From Pieris napi (taxonomy: Eukaryota; Arthropoda; Insecta; Lepidoptera; Pieridae): a stretch of DNA of 64,000 nt. The DNA lies in assembly GCF_905475465.1 (NCBI RefSeq), contig NC_062238.1, forward strand, positions 3,328,501 to 3,392,500, read 5' to 3'. Below are positions 1 to 12,400 of the stretch, in pieces; the first letter of the stretch is position 1, and each line of letters opens with the position of its first letter. The notes beneath the pieces were generated by a model, which made no database searches, had not been told where the DNA came from, and saw nothing but the letters and a program-made list of their open reading frames with translations. Position numbers and translations under genes: made by a program.

Positions 1-423
1 CCTACTTCATAGTTTTTAGGCACACGTCGCATTAGTGTAATCTAATTTAATTCGAAATGATTTTATTATATACTGCGTATTACCCCCGTCTACTTCAACC
101 AATATATTAGGCAAGATTATGATACTGATTTTTTCGCCACAAGGGAATCCAATCTAGTAAGAGGCAGTAAAAGTATACAATTACTACTACTAATATTTTT
201 CTTTTACTTATTAAAAAACACTAAACCAACGCGCAGCTTGATTGATACAATATGTGAAGTGGAAAAGCCTTTCAGTAGGGGCACAGCTGAACTTGGCTCA
301 AAGTTATTCGTAGTGCGAACCGCGCGAAACGCAATCGTCTTTTCGCGTCAGGATATTTACGATTATTTTTAGCGATCTTTTAAACGTATCTTCTTGCCTG
401 AATGTTGGATTTCATAAGTCACT
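1..423 (+). other. Upstream flank / probable 5' UTR of the CPAP1 gene
   Basis: AT-rich sequence before the 28-nt first coding exon. An insect-like initiator TCAGT lies at 272-276, but no TATA box at the right distance and no downstream promoter element is convincing. The start site is therefore not fixed. The stretch around 235-345 is less AT-rich than its surroundings. Confidence 0.3.
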
Positions 424-451
424 ATGGATCGTTGGATGCTAATATTATGCG
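424..451 (+). CDS. CPAP1 gene exon 1 (signal peptide start)
   Basis: The ATG at 424 opens MDRWMLILC plus the first base of a Val codon; the donor GTATGT follows at 452. It leaves phase 1, exactly what the acceptor at 17948/17949 needs, and the join creates a continuous hydrophobic signal peptide (…LILCVMPAFV…). The alternative start ATG at 17927 lies in the polypyrimidine tract just upstream of that acceptor, so it is unlikely to be used. Confidence 0.8.
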
Positions 452-3400
452 GTATGTATTTTTATAATCTTTAACAATATTATCCCCATTAATTTAAATA
501 ATTAGTAATTTAGTAATTAATAGTAGAACAGCAATGATAAATAGTGCCTTTATTTGCAATAGTTGAATAGTTATTTTTTATAGATTTAAATTTTATTTTA
601 GTTACCAAAAAGTCGTTTATCAGCGATAAGGTTTTTATACAATTTTACCTGATAATACTAGCCTTAAACAGAGTAGCATTATTCAAATATTTGCCTATAC
701 TAAATTTCTAATAAATGTATGTTATGTACGAATTTGTTGATTTTAATAAGAGATATATCGATGTTAAGTCATGCTACATGGTCTGATTAATTTATGAAAC
801 TTATACCTTAGGACTGCAAACTTACTTATATATGTATTTAGACATAATATATTTAAGTCTGATCTACTTAATATTTAATTTTCCAAATGAGTACAAAATA
901 AGGTTATTTATGAATGTTAATGATTTTTTAAACTCTCGTTTTATGTAAGACGCATCCACGGCGAGTGAGAAATTAGAATAAACTAGTTTAAATATTGAAA
1001 TTTGTGGCAAATTTTTGGCATGACATTGCTTACGACAGTAATTGATTTTACGGAGGTAACATTATAGTTTTTAACGAAGTTTAAGCCAGCAATATTAATT
1101 TTACGATAATATATAATTTATTATTTAAATCCCTCATAAAAAAATCAATGTATTACAATAGCCATCTCTTTCACTAATACGAAGGCTATCAATATTATTG
1201 AAAAATATAAATATTCTTGATATTATATTAGTTAACATTCTTAAGGTCTTTACTCAAATTGCTACTACAAATACATAATTGATAAAGTAAGTGCGCTGTT
1301 ACCTTGTTCCAGATTTCTTTTAATGGCACATTGCGTTTTTGTCAGTTTTATAAATAAAATTAACGAATCTAAATCGAAAATAATTTGGCCGAATTAAACT
1401 CAAAAATGTTTTGTAATATTTGTTGACACGATCTTTTACGTAATTTATCGTTCAATGGAATAAATAAACAATATATATAATATACATATATGTAAATGCA
1501 AAGCTTTAATTTAATCTTTGTCCTTATAATTAGCACCACTGCCTCCGATGTATTCGATAAAAGGTTTTTCTAAATTATAGAAGAGACAAATATGATTATC
1601 AAAATAATCTTAATTCGTTAAACAGCTCATGCTTGAAGTAATATAACGAGACAAGTACTTAAATGTTACTTTTAATCTATAAACGCAAAATTAGCCCAGT
1701 GTTTGTATTGCAAATAATGTTGAGAATAATTTTTGTGTGCAAAAAAGCATATGTAACAATGTTAAGTAAAACATCGAAATAATGATCATAATATGGTTAC
1801 TATAAGTGGTAACATAGCATGAAGAAGCTTCATTTAATATCCAATCACTGACCAATTAATGGGAAAGTATGGAATTATACAATGGAATCGCATAATAATT
1901 AAACGTTAGAGTAATTTGATTAAAACAAGTCGGCCAACTTGCTCTCCACGCATTTATTACAGCATTGATTACGTTATATTACAATAAAGGTATTATCCAA
2001 TTCGATTTGCGATGTGTGGAAATGTTTTTAAAATAACTTCACTTGACTATGATTGATCTATGTGATGAAATATATAGCAGAATCATTATTTATTTCCTTT
2101 TATTATACATGTTATGCGCACCAGGAACTATTGCAGACTAAAACGCTTTTACAGTTGGTCTTGTGACCAAATAATCTTTAAAGATAAATTGCAAATCGGT
2201 TTGATTTAAGATTGAACAAGAGGTGTGAAATTCAAAATTAAATACACCTTTACAAAAATAGACTATCAATTAATCAAGTATCAAATACAAAATAAGGTTT
2301 CGTTACTATTTTTATCACATTTTGACTTTATAAAAACCCGGAAACGGACATATTTCAAAATTAAAATAGATAATTACACTACAAAAACAGAATCTTAAGA
2401 ATTTGGAACTACACATTACATAGAAGAAATTCCTTTATTCCTTAGTTGAAAGTAAATTGGCTGAAAAATCCTAAGGCTTTTAAGATTATTTAATGATTTA
2501 CGGTAAAAACTATATATTTAAGTATTATTTACGTCGTACAAAGTAAATTTGTGAGAAAACGATTGATAGATATAATTGACTTTGAGAAACCTCCGCTTTC
2601 ACTGTTCATAGCAATATGCGACCTCCATAACCTCCGCGATTATCATGACGGTAATGCGTTATTTGATACGTATAATCTTTTGCTAATGCTTGTAATTTGT
2701 ACTTTCAAATTTTCATATTTATAATACCGTTCTAAGCATTAAAAATAAGTATTTTATTGATTAAATTAAATATACATATAATTTTTTTCATACAATGTTA
2801 AGTAAAACATCGAAATAATGATCATAATATGGTTACTATAAGTGGTAACATAGCATGAAGAAGCTTCATTTAATATCCAATCACTGACCAATTAATGGGA
2901 AAGTATGGAATTATACAATGGAATCGCATAATAATTAAACGTTAGAGTAATTTGATTAAAACAAGTCCGCCAACTTGCTCTCCACGCATTTATTACAGCA
3001 TTGATTACGTTATATTACAATAAAGGTATTATCCAATTCGATTTGCGATGTGTGGAAATGTTTTTAATATAACTTCACTTGACTATGATTGATCTGTGAT
3101 GAAATATATAGCAGAATCATTATTTATTTCCTTTTATTATACATGTTATGCGCACCAGGAACTATTGCAGACTAAAACGCTTTTACAGTTGGTCTTGTGA
3201 CCAAATAATCTTTTAAGATAAATTGAAAAAACGGTTTGATTTAAGATTGAACAAAAGGTGTAAAATTCGAAATTAAATATACTTTTATAGAAATAGACTA
3301 TTAATCAAGTATCAAATATAAAAATAGGTGTCGTTAATATTTATGTCACATTTTGACTTTATGCAAACCTACTAACTAAAAGGGCCGGAAACGGACATAT

Positions 3401-6400
3401 TTCAAAATTAAAATAGATAATTACACTACAAAAACAGAATCTTAATTTGAAACTACACATTACACAGAAGAAATTCCTTTATTCCTTAGTTGAAAGTAAA
3501 TTGGCTGAAAAATCCTAAGGCTTTTAAGATTATTTAATGATTTACGGTAAAAACTATATACAGTAGAACCTCTATAAGTCGAACATCAAGGGAGACGCCA
3601 AAAAATTCGAGTTATAGAGTTTTCAACTTATGGAGGATTTCGACTTAGGCGGATTTTGATTCGACATAAAGAGTTTGAGGTTTATTCTTATAAATTTTGA
3701 GTTAGAGAGGTAAAATAAATAAAAATTCAACTTGCAGAGGTGACAAACATATTTTTATTTATTATAAATCAAGATTATTTCAAATCATTTTAAAATAAAA
3801 AATATGGTTCGAGCACTTCTAATTTTTCAGCAAGACTCAAAGTTTTTAGTTTACGTTTCACAGCACTCATGTTAACTGTTGTACTAATTGATGTGTATTG
3901 CAGTAGAACCAAACTACTTCTGACAGTATTTAAGTCGAAAACAAATGACTGGCTTAGCTAAATTTCAAAGGGAATCAAAATTGAACACCTGACACAAAGC
4001 AAGCAAACACGTGTTTCCATGAGTCATAAATTTATTATTGTATACTCCTAAAATGTTTTCTAAGAAACAATAGTGTACTCACATTGTCGGCAAGTTCTTA
4101 AAGTCGGTAACTTATTTTTGTTCGAACAATAGAGATAATAAATTCCAAATGATCAAGTTGTAAAGGTTGTAAAATAACACGTTCCTATGTTCGAGATACA
4201 GAGGTCAAATTTAATTTTTCGAGTTATAGAGTGAAAATATGTACCAAAATGGCTTGGAGGGACTCGGTGATTATTTCGATTAACAGAGGGTCAAGATTTC
4301 AAGTAATGGAGGTTTTGGTGTTTTAAGGGAAGGGAACAAAACATTTTTTCGAGATTTGGAGGTTTTTGACTTATCGAGGTTCGACTTAACGAGGCTCTAC
4401 TGTATTTAAGTATTATTTACGTCATACAAAGTAAATTTGTGAGAAAACGATTGATAGATATAATTGACTTTGAGAAACCTCCGCTTTCACTGTTCATAGC
4501 AATATGCGACCTCCATAACCTCCGCGATTATCATGACGGTAATGCGTTATTTGATACGTATAATCTTTTGCTAATGCTTGTAATTTGTACTTTCAAATTT
4601 TCACATTTATAATACCGTTCTAAGCTTTAAAAATAAGTATTTTATTGATTAAATTAAATAAACATATAATTTTTTTCTTGTTACCAATAACTATATTCTC
4701 TTTTATTTAATTGCATACAAATATAGTGTTTACAATATTCTTAACTTACGTAGTAATAATAGCAATAGAATTCAAAAGATTGGTCCCCGTTAGCAAATTA
4801 TTTATTTAAGGTTTGTATTCATCCATTTAAAGTGTCATTATGTAGGTTAGGAGTGTAAGAAATATTTGTGTATTTTTGAACAAAGCAAGCAAGCAAATAA
4901 TACATATATATTATTAAGTCGAAAGACATAAATCGAAAGTAATTTCTAAACAGAATCTGAGGTTTATTTAGACCGGTTAGAGTGAATATTAATTTTGTAA
5001 CTGTTTGACAATGTCAGAACTAAATATAGAAATAAACTTTCACATCGTTAATTAAAAAACGTAACGACTGTACTCGCATACGTCCTTAAATCTAAAATAA
5101 AATATCGTTAATTCAACAAATGAATAATTTATAGATCATTGTACCATCATTATATATTTCGTTTAACGTTGCCACATAATTGGTGGCTAATAAGCTTTTT
5201 AGGAAATCTTATTAGCAAGCATTTAATTTTCTCCTATAAATAAGTGTAATTAATTTGATTTAGCAAGGTTTGCATAAACGACATTTGGTATGGACTTACC
5301 ACATCCTACGTTACAGTGTTCATCAATATGCACATAATTAATAGATAATTAGATGTATGATTTCAAATTCGAAATCTAGAATTTTAGAGAACTATATCAA
5401 GGAGTAAAGATTTTGATTACTTCACGAATTCAGTTATTGTCTCAATAACTAATAATGGTCTCCAGTATCTTTATTGAGACTGCCCATACGCAGGATACAT
5501 ATCCGAGCGCGTGTGGGCATAGGAACACAATTCCTACACACATTATAATGGGTCCTACCCAATCTACTACTAAGTAGTAGGGTGGATTCGTTTTCGCACT
5601 TAGACGTACATTTGGCCCGTTGTCTAATTAAGCCAGCCGAGCTCCTTTCTTCCGAAACTCAGAAGTTTCCCTGGCACCTCGTAGGTTTGACTTGGCTTGG
5701 TATTTTAATGAGGACTAAATGCGGTGAGCGTTTGGTTCCAATTTCTAAACTTAGGGCTGCTATTTAACTTTTGTTTAAGAAAAAATACTCAATAATTAAT
5801 TAACATAACTTAAGAAAGGACAATGTTGCATGAAAATCCTGTTGCTTTTTATGGCCCACAGACTGCGGAAGTATAAGTGCTCGTTCAGACACAGCGGGAA
5901 CCGCGCGATTGTCAGATCGTGCGGTTTGAACCGCAAAAATGGCGACTGTTCAGACAGTGGCGGTTAGTTAGCGATCAGTTTCAAGATGGAAGTCGAAGAG
6001 TAACTAACGTGTCAGTGGTTGATACAGAAAATAAAGAAAAGGCAGATTCAGAGAGGATCTTAAGAGGATAGTAACACTATATCCCAATTTAAGAATGTTT
6101 GAGCGAATTTTTTTTGACTATTTGAGAATGTCAATAAAATCTTTTGATGAACTCATTGAACTAATCAGGTAAGATATTTCAAGCTCTGAAACACATATGA
6201 GGGCAAGCGTGTTATCAGAAAAAAAACTCTCCACTTTATCAATAAATAACTCACGGTCCTCTTGTTATGACGTGTTAATCGCGCGGTGCCCGCAATGCTA
6301 ATGAACGCTGAGTAAGATCTTCATAGTAATAGAACCGCGCGGGAGTATCGCGATTCTATTTTCAGGCGGTTGGGTTGCGGAAACCGCGCGGGTATGTCTG

Positions 6401-9400
6401 AACGATTACTTAATAACTCATACAAATAAGACCCGCGCGATTTCAATGCGATTCTGAAATCGCGCGGTTCCCGCCGTGTCTGAACGAGCAATATAAGTAA
6501 AATGATTGAGATGACGTCTGGGGGCCATAAAAGCAACAGGATTTTCATGCAACATTGAACTTTCTTAGGTTATGCTAAAAACCATGCAAATACGTCGAAT
6601 TGTATACCTCTTTCTGAATTTCTTTAATTTTGTCAAAACATTCTCATTTTCATGCAGCTAAAAATAAAATTGAGCCTTTAATTTCCTACTAAATGAACAA
6701 TGTGATAAACTACATATTATGATTATACATACATACATTTTACAAGGAATGCCATTATTATTTTGCACAAGCGACCTGGAGCATGTATGGGTCAGCAATT
6801 TTGGGAAGGTAGGTTGCATTTTTAGTCGTCCTTTCGATTTTTCAATAATGTTGATATTTCAATTTATACATAAAACAATTTGTAATATTTTCTTTGCAAT
6901 GAGATAATTTCGGTTAAACCAGTAATTAACTTCCTAACTGAAATTGGATTCTCTGAGACGCTCCGTTGTTAATGGATTTAAAAATATTACTAAATATGTA
7001 ATATATGATATGTATACTTTGTAATATTAATATCACAAAGAAAATAAATACCTATTTATATCGACAGGAAACAATTTATATAATCGTGAAAGTTTTTTTG
7101 ACATCCGCAGTATTAAACCTACTTAATAATTACGAATAAGTTTTGAATCTTCGCCTTCCTGCACTCTCACCAGGCTAACCTGTTCTTGACGTTTCACCAA
7201 TTGCTCTTGAATTAGTATTAATGTCACTTGTTTATAGGTGAACGTAAGATTTTCCTAGTACTGAGGCTCCGTTTGACTAATAACGTTGAAATTAATGGGA
7301 CTGATTACAGAAGAAACTCATTCACATAACCTTTAATTCATCATTTAACTGTTTATAAGTTATTTTTATTTCTTCATAGCTTTCTTATGTTTGGACCAAA
7401 GATTTATTAAAATACTGTTAAGAGCTTATCTTAATATATATAAATTACGCGTCACGTTGTTTGACCGCTATGGACTCCTAAACTACCGAACCGATGTCAA
7501 TCAAATTTGCACACCGTGTGCAGTTCTAACTTAGTTGATCTAACTTAAAAGATAGGATAGCTTACATCTCAATTTATACCTGCAATATTATTTTATTGTA
7601 AAATATGTATTTATTATTTGATAGTCACAATTCTAACAGATAACGCTGTGTTGAAAGTACCAACGTTTCAGATAAGCTACAATTTAATGGCATTACCACC
7701 AAAAAAGCATGGTGGTCCCCATGACTGGTGTTCTCCTACCGTTTCCCTTAAATAGTTTACCACTATGTGATAAAAAAGAAGAAAAACCTTATCCACAGCA
7801 ACGCTTGGCCGGTTTGCTCGTATATTATATTGAGTGCCGTCAAATCACCTTTAAGTCCCTTACGAATCGTCATCTATTGATGTTTTGGTCTATAGGTTTC
7901 ACTTACTAGCTTATAACAAATGGTTTTCTTTCCGTTAGTATATAAACGAAGTTAGTTAAAAGGAATTATAATACTTTTCATCTTTACCAGAATAAAATAT
8001 TAACCCCATACTTATTTTAGTATAAACTAGTTGACAGACGATGTCTTGTACACGTCTTAAATACAAACACATTATATAATTATCAAATCTAATCCATTTT
8101 CAAATACATACACTTGAGCACACATAAAATGATCGGTCAAGGCGTTTAAGAGGAATTTCATTACAAATGTTTATAATAATGTGACGTCTTCCAGGCCATG
8201 TTGATAGTGTTTTGTTTTTTTAAAATGAAGAGATACAGGACTATAGTGTAAAACAAAATAGGGTTTGTACTTATATCTATGGTAATGCAAACGTAGCTGT
8301 TAATTTCTCACGCCTTCATAGTTGAAGGCCGCTTAAGTGACTTGCATAAATTTGGATCGGACTTGACCGATATTATTATTATTTTATGCGAGATTTAAAC
8401 GCTATATGCAACTATGAACAGGTCGTATTGTAAGTTTTTAGAGTCGATAAAAAATACATTGAACCAAGCTAGTGCTACTTTGGGAAATTGATAGTTTAAC
8501 CAAACATTTTCGGTTTGGCTACACTATAAACGCACTTTTTTATACTGTTGGAAACCCTAAAATGTAACGACGGAAGTGTTTTATAAATGAAAATAAATAA
8601 TTGTGGTAATAAATTGCTTGATTCGGTAAACTGTCTTATAAATTACTTTTGTGCAGCACGCGAGACATCGAGACAGTTTTGTGTCATTCAATTAAAAAAA
8701 TAACTTTATCAACGTAACTTGAAAGTTGTAATTATTTGGAATATTACCAATTTTTGCTCTTAATACCAGTAACATGTTTGTCGTCCTCCGATCCAAGTTT
8801 CCATATTTGGATCTCTGAGTGAATACATTTTTTCCTCGCGTCTATTAGACAGCTGTAATATCCTTGTATGACCACTTGCATTATTTAACATGTCTGAGCT
8901 GAATAATGAGTCATTATTTATAGTAGGATTTAGTTGACCTAATTTTACACGTGCAATATTTACGTAAATACGCAAACTGCAAAAGTTATCATGATTCTGT
9001 ATTAAAACAAGAATATAGACTTTCACTGCGTTCTTTAAATTCTATCGTTTCGCGTGCATTGAGAAATAATTCTAAACATTGGGATTTTATTTTCCATTTT
9101 TTATTATCAGTCTCATCTCATTCTTTACAACGTATATACAATAGACAGAAAGAGACGCAAGAGTGGTTTAGATTTTGTCGCCCTTGTAGTAATTAGAACA
9201 ATATAAAGTCGCAAATTATTACGAACTCTTCATAGATGTAGTGCGTGGACAGCATCACGCTTGACGGAGCATGAGCCAAGGCTAAGGCCTCGGCATAGCT
9301 TAAACCACAATTTTCTTGCATATCCGCAAATTGTAACACAATATGTATTTTGATAATATATTATTCCTTAAAAACAAATGCCGACCTTCAGGTATGTGCT

Positions 9401-12400
9401 TAACGGTTTGTGTTTAATGTTTATTCGATTAAGTTAAAAATAGAAAGTCTTATCCGTGAATACAACTAGAAGAACAAGCTAAGGACAAAAACATGCTTAG
9501 TTAATCACAAAATTTAATTTTGGTTCTGTAAACTCTAAAAAGCTCTTAACTATTGCAATATTGCTTGTAAAGAAGCTGGTAAATTGATTGCGTTTCAGCT
9601 GCAGAATTCATTGTTGTTTTGCCAATATCCTATATTATTATTTCATTGCTATAGGCCATATCCTAATACCTCTAGTATATGGCTTTTTGCTTCGAAGGAT
9701 AGAGGGAGAATTCTAAATTCTAACAATTAATTATAAATAGTTTAACTTATTATTACAACATTGTGTTGATGTTCTTTTTACAGTACTTAATGAAAATTAA
9801 TATGACATTTGCATGCATATTACAGTACAGTTACAATGAACGATCTAAATGTAACACATTCTTACAATTAAAGAATTTATTATTATTAAAAGGTCATTAT
9901 GTCGGATGAGAGAGATGTAGATTTAAAATTCATTATGTGTAGTCTATGACATGTCGGCTTTCGTTACGATGAAGGAACTCATTGTAAGACAGATACAAGA
10001 AAATTCTTAGTGCACAACCGGGGTTTGGATCCCGACCTCGAGATGTGAATCGCTAGTTGTACTGTTCTATAGTATCTTGTTCTTTGTTAATTAATATAAG
10101 TCAACAGTTCTCACGCGCTACACCACAATGTCATGTCAACGTAGATATTCACCTTGTCTGGGAACAATGCTATTAAACAGATAATAAGCATTCTATTATT
10201 TTATTGTCTTGAAGCATATTGTTCAATTAAAAGTTTTAATGCAGGAATTTGTAGATACACTAAAGTCTAAACCACCTAATTAGTGTTTTATCGCGGGCTT
10301 TAACTTACTATATAAGTTGTAACAGAGATTGTGCTAATGTTAATTTAACTTATCACAACTTATTATGATAGTCAAAAATAGGTATATCGTACAATTCAAG
10401 CTTCGCCTGGGCTTAGATACATAATATCTAAGAAAACTCTAGTCAATCCCAGAACTGTTGATGTTCAAGAGTCAAAGACACCGGTAGATACATTAGGTAG
10501 GTAAGTTAGAACCTTCGTCACCAATATAAGCATAGGGTTGATTTTGATTCCAATATTATATTGTGTTCAATTCTTTTGCAAAAAAAGATGCGATAGTATA
10601 ATTAACACTATAAAAGGATATTTTAATCTTAAGTTGAAATATGATCAAGTGACAGGCGCTCAATTACATACATTTAGATAATAACAGACAACGGCAAATT
10701 ATACACATTCAAAAAATGCTTCTAACATAACAAGCTAACATATTCTGTTGCTATCTATTAAAAAATACCAATACTGACACAATCTAATATTTATGAGGAG
10801 CAATTAATTCAAAATATAAATAACGTCTAAAAGCAAAACGGACATTTTAGCGACAGTCTCGCTGACCCACTTAGAAATTGCAACAGCACCCGCCATGCTT
10901 GACGACATGCCTCTCTCCTGGCCCTCCCTACACAATTAAAGTTACCGCAGCCGTGTTTCAATCAGATATATTATAATGGACATGTTAACAACCAGAAGTA
11001 ATATAAGGTTTGATTTCGTAAGATAAAAAATGTCATTTATGTTGGGAAGGGCTTAACGTAGCGGGTACATAATTTGTATCCTCTGCATGATATTTGGCCA
11101 TATTTGCAGGGCGGGGAGAACACATATATTTTGTAGAAAACTAATCTAAAAACAACAACACAAATATACAATATTTAAAATTTTCTTAACCTACAAACTA
11201 TTTATAATAATAATAATTAAACATTAATTAATAAAAAAATTAAACATTTTAAAAAGTTTGGTCCTTGTGGCAATGTACCTTTAATACTGGCAGCATTCCC
11301 TCGCTGTATTGCGATACTTATTCGTTGACTGAAGATAGCACCAGCTCTGGGATCACCGGTACTATCTACCAGGTGCCATGTATTTTATTTCAATACGTTA
11401 TGTACTGGAATTTAAATTATTATATTAAGGTGTTCGTTCGTTTTGTAATCCAGTTTGTACTCTCTTGAAAAATTGAATAAATAATTTCACGCTCTAAGTG
11501 TCTACGTCGATTCAGATATGTATCTGTAAACAATAGTGTTGCGATATTCATCACACAAATAATACATTTTGGAGTATGTGTTCGGAAAAAGAATACTGTT
11601 TCACAAACACTATGTGGTAACAGTAACATGTTCTTTAATTACATATTTGCAATCAATTATATACGTGTGAAGGTTGGACTTATTTAACAATGTATGAATT
11701 TCACGTGTGTTCAAACTAAAACCATATTATCTAATAATGTTTTGTTTGAGTTGTTTATTGTAGATTATTTATCAAAATTTTTGTGATGCATGTTTGGATG
11801 ATGCCTCGATGGACATTTTCAGCAATTCCATAGAAATCTTTCGTCGAGTCGTTTTAGCGACGTTGCCTGCTTTGCTTTGTTGTTGCCATTTTCTTTTGCC
11901 TGGTTATATTCCTACATAATTGCTATTTATGTATTTGCATTGAATATCTGCGGATGGTCGGTGAACCCATGTGACTTCTTCGATACAGTCTCCTCGGGAG
12001 TTGTAGAGAATCCTTTAAGTATTTCATTTGTCTTGACTTAATGTCCTATAAGCCCTGGATGGGGCAAAGTACGTCAGAATTGAACCTCCATCGCGTTCGG
12101 TCTTCGCATTTCAACCGCTCCCACTACCAGCTTCGCTTTATTTTTTGGACAAGCCATAAAATAATGACAACTATAGACACCAAATTTGAAATTTAGATTT
12201 ATAACCATTTATTGTAATACACATTGTGTTGCCTTGTTAGGGTATTTTAAAAATGAATAACTCTTCAATAAGTAAAGTTCAAATTCCAATTCAGATACTA
12301 AAAGTTTAGATACTGCCGTAATACCGAAAGTGTATTTTCTTTGACGGAAAGTTGTTTACCGTTTTATATACCAGGCATTTATGTAAAATGTATGTACTTT

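Larger units (their letters stand above)
2792..4677. repeat. Tandem duplication, copy 2, interrupted by an 842-bp insertion
   Basis: Second copy of the 1756-2791 unit. It runs to 3560, is interrupted by the element at 3561-4402, and resumes at 4403 until the copies stop matching near 4677. Small differences from copy 1 occur, for example an extra CTACTAACTAAAAGGG-like segment near 3370. Copy 1 preserves the empty site of the insertion. Confidence 0.93.
5804..6574. mobile_element. Palindromic (foldback/MITE-like) element carrying a nested insertion
   Basis: The outer arms are inverted copies of each other. The left arm, 5804 to about 5863, reads CATAACTTAAGAAAG, then CAATGTTGCATGAAAATCCT. The right arm ends near 6574 and gives nearly the same sequence on the minus strand. 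After about 60 bp the arms diverge into a short spacer, and the Harbinger-like element (5878-6490) lies in that spacer. Without it, the outer element would be a hairpin of about 150-160 bp. The family of the outer element and its target duplication are not resolved. Confidence 0.7.

Noticed and set aside
10015..10050. B-box-like GGTTTGGATCC, possible tRNA or SINE head
   Set aside because: No matching A box or stem pairing nearby.
11940..12140. Higher-complexity stretch (GTCTCCTCGGGAGTTGTAGA … GCCCTGGATGGGGCAAAGTA)
   Set aside because: Looks like a piece of a dispersed element or old retrocopy, but I could not place it in a family and there is no second copy here.
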